Part shown: positions 7,387 through 13,126 of the stretch, one piece after another
Layout of the letters: each line of letters opens with the position of its first letter
Numbering within the stretch: the first letter of the stretch is position 1
From: Paracoccaceae bacterium
GTDB taxonomy: Bacteria; Pseudomonadota; Alphaproteobacteria; Rhodobacterales; Rhodobacteraceae
Assembly (NCBI GenBank): GCA_003565055.1
Contig: PXDM01000214.1
Location: forward strand, 1-13,126
DNA: 13,126 nucleotides
Direction of reading: 5' to 3'
Made by a program: the position numbers and the translations under genes
The notes under the pieces: generated by a model
Told to the model about the DNA's origin: nothing
The model's input: only the letters and a program-made list of their open reading frames with translations
Databases searched by the model: none

Positions 7387-8228
7387 CCGCCCAGACACTG
7401 AAAACCGATGGCGCGAGCCTGACACTGCATCTCGATGGCCCGGATTGGGAGGGCGTGCCTGCCGCGACGGTCGGGAATGTGTCCTTCAAAACGCCCGAGG
7501 CCGGGGCGGCGCTGCTCGCCCAAGCGCTGGAGCAGGTGCGCGGGGCCGGGATCGCCCGCGTCCTCGGGCCGATGGCGGGCGACACATGGCACAGCTACCG
7601 TTTCGTCAGTGAAAGTGACGGCACACCGCCATTTCTGATGGAGCCCACCAACCGCCCGCATGAGCCCGAGATCTTCGCCGCCGCCGGTTTCCAGCCCGTC
7701 GCGCGCTACTTCTCGGCGCGGATGCAGTTGCACAAACGCGATCTTTTGCCCTTACCTGCCCCGACCGGCTTCAGTGTCGAGACCTGGGACGGCCATGACC
7801 CCGAAACCCTGTTTCGAGAAGTATTTGCGCTGTCTTCCGAAGCCTTTTCCGCCAATGCGTTCTACCGCCCGATCACGGAAGCAGCCTTCCTTGAGATGTA
7901 CAAACCTGTCATTCCGCTTCTCAAGCGCGAATTGATCTTCTTCGCGCGCCGACCGGATGGGCGCCTTGCAGGGTTTCTCTTCGCCATCCCGAATTATGCC
8001 GAAGGGCCGGGGACGAAAACCGCGATCCTGAAAACCTATGCCAGCCTCGCGCCGGGGGCAGGGCGGCATATGGTTCATGCCTGTCAGAGTGCTGCGCGTG
8101 ACCTCGGCTATGACACACTGATCCATGCGCTGATCCATGACGACAACCGCTCGGCAGAGCGCAGCCGCAAGGAAGGCGGCGAGGTGTTTCGCCGCTATGA
8201 ACTCCTCGGGCTGAGATGGGATGAGTGA
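7383..8228 (+). CDS. GNAT-like acyltransferase family protein, function unknown
   Basis: The 281-residue protein has no signal peptide or membrane segment and appears cytoplasmic. Its first half carries GPMAGDTWHSYRFV (62-75), FLMEPTNRPH (84-93) and AAGFQPVARY (100-109), a pattern I associate with a group of uncharacterised GNAT proteins. The second half (about 130-270) looks like another GNAT core: a strand with RLAGFLFAIPNY, a strand ILKTYASL followed by a Gly-rich turn GAGRHMVHA in the acetyl-CoA loop position, and a late strand/helix DTLIHALIHDDNRSAERSR. A two-lobed GNAT is therefore plausible, but the pyrophosphate loop is degenerate and the acyl donor is unclear. It overlaps the acyl ligase gene by eight bases, so transfer of an acyl group activated by that ligase is an attractive but unproven role. 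It could equally modify the amino group added by the BtaA-like enzyme. Confidence 0.62.
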   Translation: MTAQTLKTDGASLTLHLDGPDWEGVPAATVGNVSFKTPEAGAALLAQALEQVRGAGIARVLGPMAGDTWHSYRFVSESDGTPPFLMEPTNRPHEPEIFAAAGFQPVARYFSARMQLHKRDLLPLPAPTGFSVETWDGHDPETLFREVFALSSEAFSANAFYRPITEAAFLEMYKPVIPLLKRELIFFARRPDGRLAGFLFAIPNYAEGPGTKTAILKTYASLAPGAGRHMVHACQSAARDLGYDTLIHALIHDDNRSAERSRKEGGEVFRRYELLGLRWDE

Positions 8229-9654
8229 ACTGCTGCGCGACTTCGCCGCGGCTGTCGCGCGCGATCCGGACCGGGTGGCGCTGGTCGATGGCAAGGGCCG
8301 CGAGGTCACGTTTCGCGCACTCGACGCCCGCCGCGACGGCTTCGCGCGCGCCTGGCATCGCAAGGGCATCCGCGCAGGCGACCGGGTGCTGATCGCCATG
8401 GCGGTCGATGCGGATCTCTATGCAGCTCTCGCCGCACTCTGGACGCTGGGCGCGACGGTGGTGCTGCCCGAACCCGCGATGGGGCTCGCCGGGCTGCGCC
8501 ATGCCGCGCGCGTCACCCGCCCACGCGCTTTCTGCACCTCCGGCGCATATGGGCTGCTGGGATGGGTGCTGCCCGAATTGTGGCGGCTGGTCAGCCTGCG
8601 CCCGCAGACAGGGCGCGCGCCGCTGCCTGATCTGCCCGGCCCCGAGGGCACGGATCATGCGCTGATCTCCTTCACCTCGGGCACGACCGGCGCGCCAAAG
8701 GCCATTCCGCGCAGCCATGACTTTCTCGCCGCCCAGCACGCGGCCATTGCGCCGCTTCTGGACAGCGCGGCCCCGGAGCGTGATCTGGTGGCCTTTCCGG
8801 TCTTCGTGCTGATCAATATCGCCAGCGGGCGGACCTCGGTGCTGCCTGACTGGAAGATGTCGCGCTTCGACCGGCTTGCGCCCGCGCGCCTCGGTGACTG
8901 GATGCGCCGCAACCGCGTGACCCGCGCGCTCCTGCCGCCCGCGCTTTGCGAGACGCTGGCGCAAGCCGGACCAGAGGCCCCGCTGCACACGGTCTTCACC
9001 GGCGGCGGCCCGGTCTTTCCGGCGCTGATCGACACGCTGCGCGCCGCGCGCCCGGAACTGCGCGTCATCTGTGTTTATGGCTCGACCGAGGCTGAACCGA
9101 TTGCGCATCTCGACGCCTCCGCGATCACCGATGCGGACCGCGCCGCGATGGATGCAGGCGCGGGGCTTCTGGTCGGTCCTGTCGTTGACGGGCTGCAACT
9201 GCGCATCCGGGACGATGAAATACAAGTCGCCGGGGCGCATGTGAACGGGGGCTATCTCGACCCTGCCCATGACGCGGAGAACAAGCTCCACGACAGCGGA
9301 GCGATCTGGCACCGCACTGGCGATGCGGGGCGCGTGGGGGCGGATGGGCGGCTGTGGTTGCTGGGGCGCATGGGCACGGATGTGCGGATTGCGGGGCGCA
9401 GATGCTATCCCTTCTCGGTCGAAGTGGCCGCGCGGCACTGGCCGGGGGTGCGCAACTGCGCGCTGATGGGGCATGACGGCGCGGCCTGTCTCGTGGTCGA
9501 AGGCGATGAGCGCGCGCGCCCCGTCTGGGAGGACCGCGCCGCTGCCCTCGGCATCCCGCGCATCCTGCCCGTGGCGCATATCCCGATGGACAAGCGCCAC
9601 CGCTCCAAGATCGACCGCGCGGCTCTGCGCCGCCGCGTCAATCTGCCGGAATGA
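8221..9654 (+). CDS. AMP-forming acyl ligase (acyl-CoA synthetase / OleC-like superfamily)
   Basis: Enzymes of this superfamily adenylate a carboxylic acid and pass it to CoA, a carrier protein or, in OleC, cyclise a beta-hydroxy acid to a beta-lactone. The 477-residue protein has the core motifs in order: FTSGTTGAPKAIPRSH (P-loop, 151-166), VYGSTEAEP (285-293), HRTGDAGR (364-371), GRMGTDVRIAGRR (382-394) and a C-terminal HRSKIDRAAL with the adenylation Lys463. All expected catalytic residues are present. It is somewhat short for the superfamily, mostly through a compact N-terminal lobe. The segment AFPVFVLINIASGRTSVLPD (191-210) and GGGPVFPALI (261-270) resemble OleC-type ligases more than standard fatty acyl-CoA synthetases, in my judgement. 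It starts with ATG inside the end of the GNAT-like gene and is the last gene of the block. The acid substrate is unknown. Confidence 0.85.
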   Translation: MSELLRDFAAAVARDPDRVALVDGKGREVTFRALDARRDGFARAWHRKGIRAGDRVLIAMAVDADLYAALAALWTLGATVVLPEPAMGLAGLRHAARVTRPRAFCTSGAYGLLGWVLPELWRLVSLRPQTGRAPLPDLPGPEGTDHALISFTSGTTGAPKAIPRSHDFLAAQHAAIAPLLDSAAPERDLVAFPVFVLINIASGRTSVLPDWKMSRFDRLAPARLGDWMRRNRVTRALLPPALCETLAQAGPEAPLHTVFTGGGPVFPALIDTLRAARPELRVICVYGSTEAEPIAHLDASAITDADRAAMDAGAGLLVGPVVDGLQLRIRDDEIQVAGAHVNGGYLDPAHDAENKLHDSGAIWHRTGDAGRVGADGRLWLLGRMGTDVRIAGRRCYPFSVEVAARHWPGVRNCALMGHDGAACLVVEGDERARPVWEDRAAALGIPRILPVAHIPMDKRHRSKIDRAALRRRVNLPE

Positions 9655-9670
9655 CCCGTCTGCCGCGTGA

Positions 9671-9688
9671 CCCGGCCATCATGCCGGG
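9671..9688. terminator. Weak hairpin between converging genes
   Basis: CCCGGC (9671-9676) and GCCGGG (9683-9688) form a six-base stem with a six-base loop in the short gap between the acyl ligase gene and the converging DUF1127-like gene. The location suits a bidirectional terminator, but there is no T tract on either side, so this is only a candidate. Confidence 0.25.
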
Positions 9689-9703
9689 CCAGACAAGCTG
9701 CGC

Positions 9704-10027
9704 TCATTCTGCGGCAATGGCGTGGGGCGGCGTCTGCTCTGTCGGGGTCTCGTCCTCGACGATGCGCAGCACATCCCTTGCGATTTCCGCGTCACGCTGC
9801 GCGCGCAGGGCCAGATCCTCGATATCGAGTGCGAGCGTGACCCGCGACATGCCGATGCGGCGCAACTGGCGGTCATTCAGGCGCAACAGGGCCGCTGTGA
9901 TCATGATCATGTCACGCTCTTCAAGCCAGGCATCATAGGCTTCCGGTGTGCGGTGAAACACGCGCCCCCAGAGGCCGATCACACCATCCTTGTCGTTACG
10001 AGCCGGGAGAGTTTCTGTCTTGGACAT
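9704..10027 (-). CDS. DUF1127-like protein, extended
   Basis: This 107-residue cytoplasmic protein has, in its middle, LLRLNDRQLRRIGMSR, matching the DUF1127 core (Leu-rich helix, LxDRxLxDIGLxR). DUF1127 proteins are small, common in alphaproteobacteria and, where studied, linked to RNA or metabolic regulation. Most are about 45-70 residues; here the core is flanked by an N-terminal segment with GRVFHRTPEAYDAWLEERD and an acidic C-terminal helix and tail, so the family link rests on about 25 residues. Two further in-frame ATGs lie at 10042 and 10039, but GGAGG five bases before the ATG at 10027 makes that start clearly better. It is transcribed against both neighbours and is probably a single-gene unit. 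Its role is unknown. Confidence 0.75.
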   Translation of the reverse strand: MSKTETLPARNDKDGVIGLWGRVFHRTPEAYDAWLEERDMIMITAALLRLNDRQLRRIGMSRVTLALDIEDLALRAQRDAEIARDVLRIVEDETPTEQTPPHAIAAE

Positions 10028-10032
10028 GCTGT

Positions 10033-10037
10033 CCTCC
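10033..10037 (-). promoter_or_regulatory. Shine-Dalgarno for the DUF1127-like gene
   Basis: On the minus strand GGAGG stands five bases before the ATG ending at 10027. It overlaps the alternative upstream start codons and so argues against them. Confidence 0.7.
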
Positions 10038-10042
10038 ATCAT

Positions 10043-10250
10043 CTTGTTGGTACAGGACTTACGCCCCGCCCTGATATTTCATCCATGATCGGGAGACGGG
10101 CTCACTCGACCGTGATCAGACCGGCGGATTTCTTCCCAGACCCGGATCAAAACCCTAGCTGAAACGTAGTATCGCTGACACCATAGGCTGCGCCACATGT
10201 CCGGCCTTCGGGGACAGGTCGCACTGAGACAACAGAAAAAAGAGGTTCGC
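10043..10250. other. Divergent intergenic region, probable promoters of the DUF1127-like gene and the Mrp operon
   Basis: About 200 bases separate two divergently transcribed genes, so promoters for both should lie here. The stretch is visibly less GC-rich than the genes around it. On the plus strand TAGTAT at 10167-10172 resembles a -10 element, but no good -35 element is found at the right distance. No operator or riboswitch is recognisable. An ATG at 10197 is in frame with the MnhE gene but has no ribosome binding site. Confidence 0.4.
10242..10245 (+). promoter_or_regulatory. Shine-Dalgarno for MnhE GTG start
   Basis: GAGG, preceded by an A-rich run, lies five bases before the GTG at 10251. 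It supports this start over the ATG at 10197. Confidence 0.6.
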
Positions 10251-10826
10251 GTGAGGCAGACAGCTTCTGACGACACACCCACGGCGGCAGAATTGCCGAA
10301 ACCCGTATCCGCGCTGGCCCTGCGCCGCCCGGCACGGCCCTGGCGGCGTTTCGTGGTGAAATTGGTGGCGCTGGCGCTGATCTGGGCGGTGCTGACCGAT
10401 TTCCGGCCCGATGCGCTGGTCTTTGGCCTGCCTGCGGTCATCGCGGCGGCGGCGCTGGTCTTCGTGCTGCCTGCGGCGCCGGGCTGGCGTTTGTCACCGC
10501 GCGGCGCGCTGGAATTCGCGCTGTGGTTCGCCGTGCAAACGGTGCGCGGCGCGGTGGACGTGGCCGCGCGGGCTTTCGCGCCGCGCATGCCGCTCGCGCC
10601 GGGGTTTCGCGCCTATGCGCCGAACCTGCCCGACGGCGCGCCGCGCATTGTCTTTCTCAACACGATCACGCTATTGCCCGGCACCCTGTCTGCCGAAGTC
10701 GCGGGTGCGCAGGTGATCGTCCATATGCTCGACACAGAGGCCGATCTCGACAGCGACATGCACGCGCTTGAGCGCCGCATCGCCGCGCTTTTCGGTCTGA
10801 CACTTTCCAATGAGGTAGCTCAATGA
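10251..10826 (+). CDS. mnhE: Mrp-type Na+/H+ antiporter subunit E
   Basis: MrpE/MnhE is a small membrane subunit of the multisubunit cation/proton antiporter. The 191-residue product has a polar N-terminal tail of about 35 residues, longer than usual, then two or three hydrophobic helices (about 36-50, 55-74 and 86-104). It ends in a cytoplasmic domain with the family signature NTITLLPGTLSAEV (137-150) and VIVHMLDTEAD (155-165). The GTG start has a proper ribosome binding site; the ATG at 10197 would add 18 charged residues. It is the first gene of the operon and overlaps the next gene by ATGA. Confidence 0.9.
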   Translation: MRQTASDDTPTAAELPKPVSALALRRPARPWRRFVVKLVALALIWAVLTDFRPDALVFGLPAVIAAAALVFVLPAAPGWRLSPRGALEFALWFAVQTVRGAVDVAARAFAPRMPLAPGFRAYAPNLPDGAPRIVFLNTITLLPGTLSAEVAGAQVIVHMLDTEADLDSDMHALERRIAALFGLTLSNEVAQ

Positions 10827-11083
10827 CCCCTTTTCTCGGTGTGATCATCGCCGTGCTTCTGGCCACAATCCTCGCCGGGCTGGTGCAGGTCCTGCGCGGC
10901 CCGCGCCCCGCAGACCGGATGCTCGCAGCGCAACTTTTCGGCACAGCGGCCGTGGCGATCCTGCTGATCCTGTCGCGCATGATGGCGATGCCGGCACTGC
11001 TTGACGTCGCCATGGTCTTCGCGTTTCTCGCCGCCGTGACGCTGGTCGCTTTCGTCGTGCTCGCCGGGCGGAGGCTGTCATGA
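10823..11083 (+). CDS. mnhF: Mrp-type Na+/H+ antiporter subunit F
   Basis: The 86-residue, three-helix membrane protein matches MrpF/MnhF in size and pattern: a first helix, then the conserved loop RGPRPADRMLAAQLFG (25-40), and two further helices with LLDVAMVFAFLAAVT. GAGG seven bases upstream and the ATGA overlap with the subunit E gene support the start. It is an accessory membrane subunit of the antiporter complex; homologues correspond to MbhB of archaeal membrane-bound hydrogenases. Confidence 0.93.
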   Translation: MTPFLGVIIAVLLATILAGLVQVLRGPRPADRMLAAQLFGTAAVAILLILSRMMAMPALLDVAMVFAFLAAVTLVAFVVLAGRRLS

Positions 11084-11373
11084 TCCTCGATGTCCTGACC
11101 ATCGCGCTGATCACCTTCGGGACTGTGTTCTTCATCGCGGGCACAGTGGGGCTGCTGCGGTTTCCCGATCTCTATTGCCGTCTGCACGCGCTGACCAAGG
11201 CCGATGGGCTGGGTCTCGCGCTGATCGGGCTGGGGCTGGCGCTGCAAGCGACGAGCTTCGGCGAGGTGTTCCGCATCGCGCTGATCTGGTTCTTCGTGGC
11301 CGTCGCCAGCGCCACATGCAGCCATCTGATCGCATCGCATGCCCGCAGCCGCGACGCGGAGGCGCAAGGCTGA
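11080..11373 (+). CDS. mnhG: Mrp-type Na+/H+ antiporter subunit G
   Basis: The 97-residue protein has three membrane helices and the MrpG signature GTVGLLRFPDLYCRLHALTKAD (about 22-43), with the conserved RFPD and R-x-HA-x-TKAD elements. A strong GGAGG five bases before the ATG and an ATGA overlap with the subunit F gene fix the start. It corresponds to MbhC in the archaeal Mbh module. Confidence 0.94.
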   Translation: MILDVLTIALITFGTVFFIAGTVGLLRFPDLYCRLHALTKADGLGLALIGLGLALQATSFGEVFRIALIWFFVAVASATCSHLIASHARSRDAEAQG

Positions 11374-12350
11374 TGGACCCGTTCCTCATCTTCGATCTGC
11401 TTCTCGCAGGGGCCGTCATCGCGCTCGCGATTGCGAGCCTGACCGTGCGTGACCTCTTTGCTGCGATTGTGCTCTTCATCATCTTCGGCCTGCTCTCGGC
11501 GCTCGCCTGGGTGCGGCTCTCGGCCCCGGATGTGGCTCTGGCCGAAGCGGCCATCGGCACGGGCGTGACCGGCGCACTGCTTCTCAAGACGCTGCACCAC
11601 CTGCGCTATGTGAGTGGCACGCTCAGCACGGCAGAGGTCGCCAGCGTCACCCCGCACCAGCCTGTGCCCATGGGCGTGCTGATCGCCAATGCGGCGTTTT
11701 GCGGGATGATCACGCTGGGGCTGGCGCTGGCCTTTCTGGGCGCACCGCAGGGCGGACCGGGCTTCGATGCGCGCGTCGCCGAAGCCATGCCGCTCAGCGG
11801 GGTCGATCATCCGGTGACGGCAGTTCTGCTGAACTTCCGCGCCTATGACACGCTGATGGAAGTCGTGGTCCTGCTCGCTGCCGTGATCGCGGTCTGGCAG
11901 ATCGAGCGCGGTCTGTCGGACGCGCCCGCTCCGGTCCTAGGCGAAGTCTGGCAAGGCTTCGCGCGGCTGACCCTGCCCGCCATCGTGGTTCTGGGCACCT
12001 ATCTCTTGTGGAAGGGCGCGGAGGCGCCGGGCGGCGCGTTTCAGGGCGGGGCTGTGCTGGCCGCTGTGGGGCTGTTGCTGCTGCTCGCCCGCGCCTATGT
12101 GCCGCGCCCGGAGCATCGCGCCTTCGCCCGCTGGGCCTTTGTGCTGGGCACCGGGGTCTTCGCTGGCGTGGCGCTTCTGGTCGCAAGCGGGGGGCGCGTG
12201 GCGTTTGAATATCCGCCGGAGCACGCCAAGACCCTGATTCTGCTCATCGAGGCGCTGGTCACGATCTCCATCGCCGTCACGCTCGCCGCGCTGTTCCACG
12301 GGCGCGAGCCGGTCGCCCTGCGCCTGAAGGAGCCGCGCCATGATGGCTGA
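11373..12350 (+). CDS. Fusion of MrpA C-terminal domains (DUF4040/MbhD-MbhE-like) with antiporter subunit B
   Basis: The 325-residue membrane protein joins three modules that are separate genes in some organisms. Residues 1-75 are DUF4040/MbhD-like, with VRDLFAAIVLFIIFGLL and SAPDVALAEAAIGTGVTGALL. Residues about 100-180 match the MbhE-like end of MrpA, with HPVTAVLLNFRAYDTLMEVV, where Glu163 occupies the conserved DTLGE position, although Gly is replaced by Met. Residues about 195-325 are MnhB, with TYLLWKGAEAPGGAFQGG (209-226), the MnhB signature. The large NuoL-like antiporter part of MrpA is missing. The ATG overlaps the subunit G stop by one base (TGATG), with GGAGG ten bases upstream. 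The protein probably links the antiporter-like subunit D to the small subunits. Database names such as MnhB or DUF4040 protein would both be correct but partial. Confidence 0.88.
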   Translation: MDPFLIFDLLLAGAVIALAIASLTVRDLFAAIVLFIIFGLLSALAWVRLSAPDVALAEAAIGTGVTGALLLKTLHHLRYVSGTLSTAEVASVTPHQPVPMGVLIANAAFCGMITLGLALAFLGAPQGGPGFDARVAEAMPLSGVDHPVTAVLLNFRAYDTLMEVVVLLAAVIAVWQIERGLSDAPAPVLGEVWQGFARLTLPAIVVLGTYLLWKGAEAPGGAFQGGAVLAAVGLLLLLARAYVPRPEHRAFARWAFVLGTGVFAGVALLVASGGRVAFEYPPEHAKTLILLIEALVTISIAVTLAALFHGREPVALRLKEPRHDG

Positions 12351-12642
12351 TCTGACACCGGACCTGATCTATGGCGTCACCGGGATCGCGGTCTTTGCCA
12401 TCGGCCTTGTCGGCGCGCTCTGTGCGCAGGACCGGCTGCGGCGTGTGCTGGCGCTGAAGCTCTGCTCGGTCGGGGCGGGCTTTGTCCTGGTGGTGGGCGC
12501 ATGGCGCATGCCGCCGGACGCGCCGGACCCGGTGCCGCATGCGCTGGTCATCACCGGGATTGTCGTGATGGTCAGCGCCACGGCTGTCGCCCTTGCCCTG
12601 ATCCGCCGCCTGCAAAGCCTCGAGGCCGAAGATGACGATTGA
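12340..12642 (+). CDS. mnhC: Mrp-type Na+/H+ antiporter subunit C (NuoK-like)
   Basis: The 100-residue, three-helix protein is homologous to NuoK of complex I. It shows the MnhC pattern of a first helix, a short loop RLRRVLALKLCSVGAGFVLVV (second helix), and DPVPHALVITGIVV at the start of the third helix, where PDPVPHALVIT is the MnhC signature. AAGGAG seven bases before the ATG at 12340 is the best ribosome binding site in the operon; a second ATG follows immediately at 12343. It overlaps the fusion gene by 11 bases and the subunit D gene by 11 bases. Confidence 0.93.
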   Translation: MMADLTPDLIYGVTGIAVFAIGLVGALCAQDRLRRVLALKLCSVGAGFVLVVGAWRMPPDAPDPVPHALVITGIVVMVSATAVALALIRRLQSLEAEDDD

Positions 12643-13126
12643 TCCCCTGACCCTGACGCTCTTTCTGCCGCTATTCGGTGCGATCGCGGCTTTCGTGTTC
12701 CCGCGCGCAGCAGCGGGGCTTGGCTTTGCCACCGTGCTTGGCACAGCGGGCGCGGTCGCGACCCTTGCGCGCGACGTGCTCGACGCGGGCGAGGTCATCA
12801 CTGCCCTTGGTGGCTGGGCGCCGCCCCTTGGCATTGCGCTGCGTGCCGATGGGCTCAGTGTCGCGATGCTCGCCATGACCAGCGCGGTCGGGCTTCTGGT
12901 CAGCCTCGGCGCGCTCGACAGTCTGCGCGATGCGCGCCAGAGGCAGTATTTCTGGCCGCTCTGGCTGCTTCTTCTCACGGGCATGAACGGGGTCTATCTG
13001 AGCACCGATATCTTCAACCTATATGTGATGATCGAGGTCATCGCCCTCGCCGCCGTTGGCCTGACTGTGCTCAGCGGCACGAAAGAGGCGGTGCGCGCGG
13101 GGCTCGAATACATGTATGCCTCGATC
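12632..13126 (+). CDS. mnhD: Mrp-type Na+/H+ antiporter subunit D, N-terminal part
   Basis: MnhD is one of the proton-pumping, NuoM/NuoN-like subunits. The reading frame is open to the window edge, giving 165 residues of a family usually near 500. Visible markers are GGWAPPLGIALRADGLS (about 60-76), a helix with GLLVSLGALD, and TGMNGVYLSTDIFNLYVMIEV (about 117-137). The last contains the membrane Glu that is essential for proton translocation in this family, here in the normal position. GAGG six bases upstream supports the ATG at 12632. The polar end of the first half, TKEAVRAGLEYMYAS, follows as expected. Confidence 0.93.
   Translation, partial: MTIDPLTLTLFLPLFGAIAAFVFPRAAAGLGFATVLGTAGAVATLARDVLDAGEVITALGGWAPPLGIALRADGLSVAMLAMTSAVGLLVSLGALDSLRDARQRQYFWPLWLLLLTGMNGVYLSTDIFNLYVMIEVIALAAVGLTVLSGTKEAVRAGLEYMYASI

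Noticed and set aside
6370..7425. A 351-codon open frame on the minus strand opposite the kinase-like membrane protein
   Set aside because: Composition dominated by Gln, Arg, Asp and His, the expected antisense of a hydrophobic membrane protein gene.
7921..9600. A 559-codon open frame on the minus strand opposite the acyl ligase and GNAT-like genes
   Set aside because: Its translation has no recognisable domain and is rich in Arg, Gln, His and Gly, typical of the antisense of GC-rich coding DNA; the plus-strand genes there have complete family motifs.
10085..10116. TGATC...GATCA inverted repeat in the divergent intergenic region, a possible operator
   Set aside because: Only five paired bases around a long spacer; easily expected by chance.

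Overview
The window is GC-rich, gene-dense DNA whose codon use, start codons and protein families fit an alphaproteobacterium, most likely a Rhodobacterales relative. That placement is an inference from a DUF1127-type protein, a class I cytochrome c and the general style of the proteins; there is no rRNA or other marker gene here. No tRNA, rRNA, CRISPR array, transposase or prophage gene was seen.

Layout. (1) Bases 1-283: the 3' end of a class I cytochrome c gene. (2) Bases about 396-9654: a tight seven-gene block on the plus strand in which every junction overlaps by 4 to 14 bases. In order it encodes a class I-type HMG-CoA reductase, a UbiA-family membrane prenyltransferase, a rifampin-phosphotransferase-like dikinase (ATP-grasp plus phosphohistidine domain, no PEP/pyruvate barrel), a BtaA-like (DUF3419) 3-amino-3-carboxypropyl transferase, a phytol/dolichol-kinase-like membrane protein with a large extra membrane domain, a GNAT-like protein and an AMP-forming acyl ligase. 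(3) Bases 9704-10027: a minus-strand DUF1127-like protein. (4) Bases 10251-13126: a plus-strand Mrp-type cation/proton antiporter operon in the order E-F-G-(A C-terminus+B fusion)-C-D, with D cut by the window edge.

The seven-gene block is the notable part. I recognise each family but not the combination as a characterised pathway. The enzymes suggest assembly of an isoprenoid-containing lipid or small molecule: mevalonate production or a related thioester reduction, prenyl transfer, one or two phosphorylations of a lipid alcohol, SAM-dependent transfer of an aminocarboxypropyl group, and acyl activation and transfer. The order of steps and the product are not deducible from this sequence.

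The Mrp operon has the gene order of the archaeal Mbh/Mbs-type modules and starts without a full-length MrpA. It is separated from the block by the oppositely oriented DUF1127-like gene and is probably functionally independent of it.
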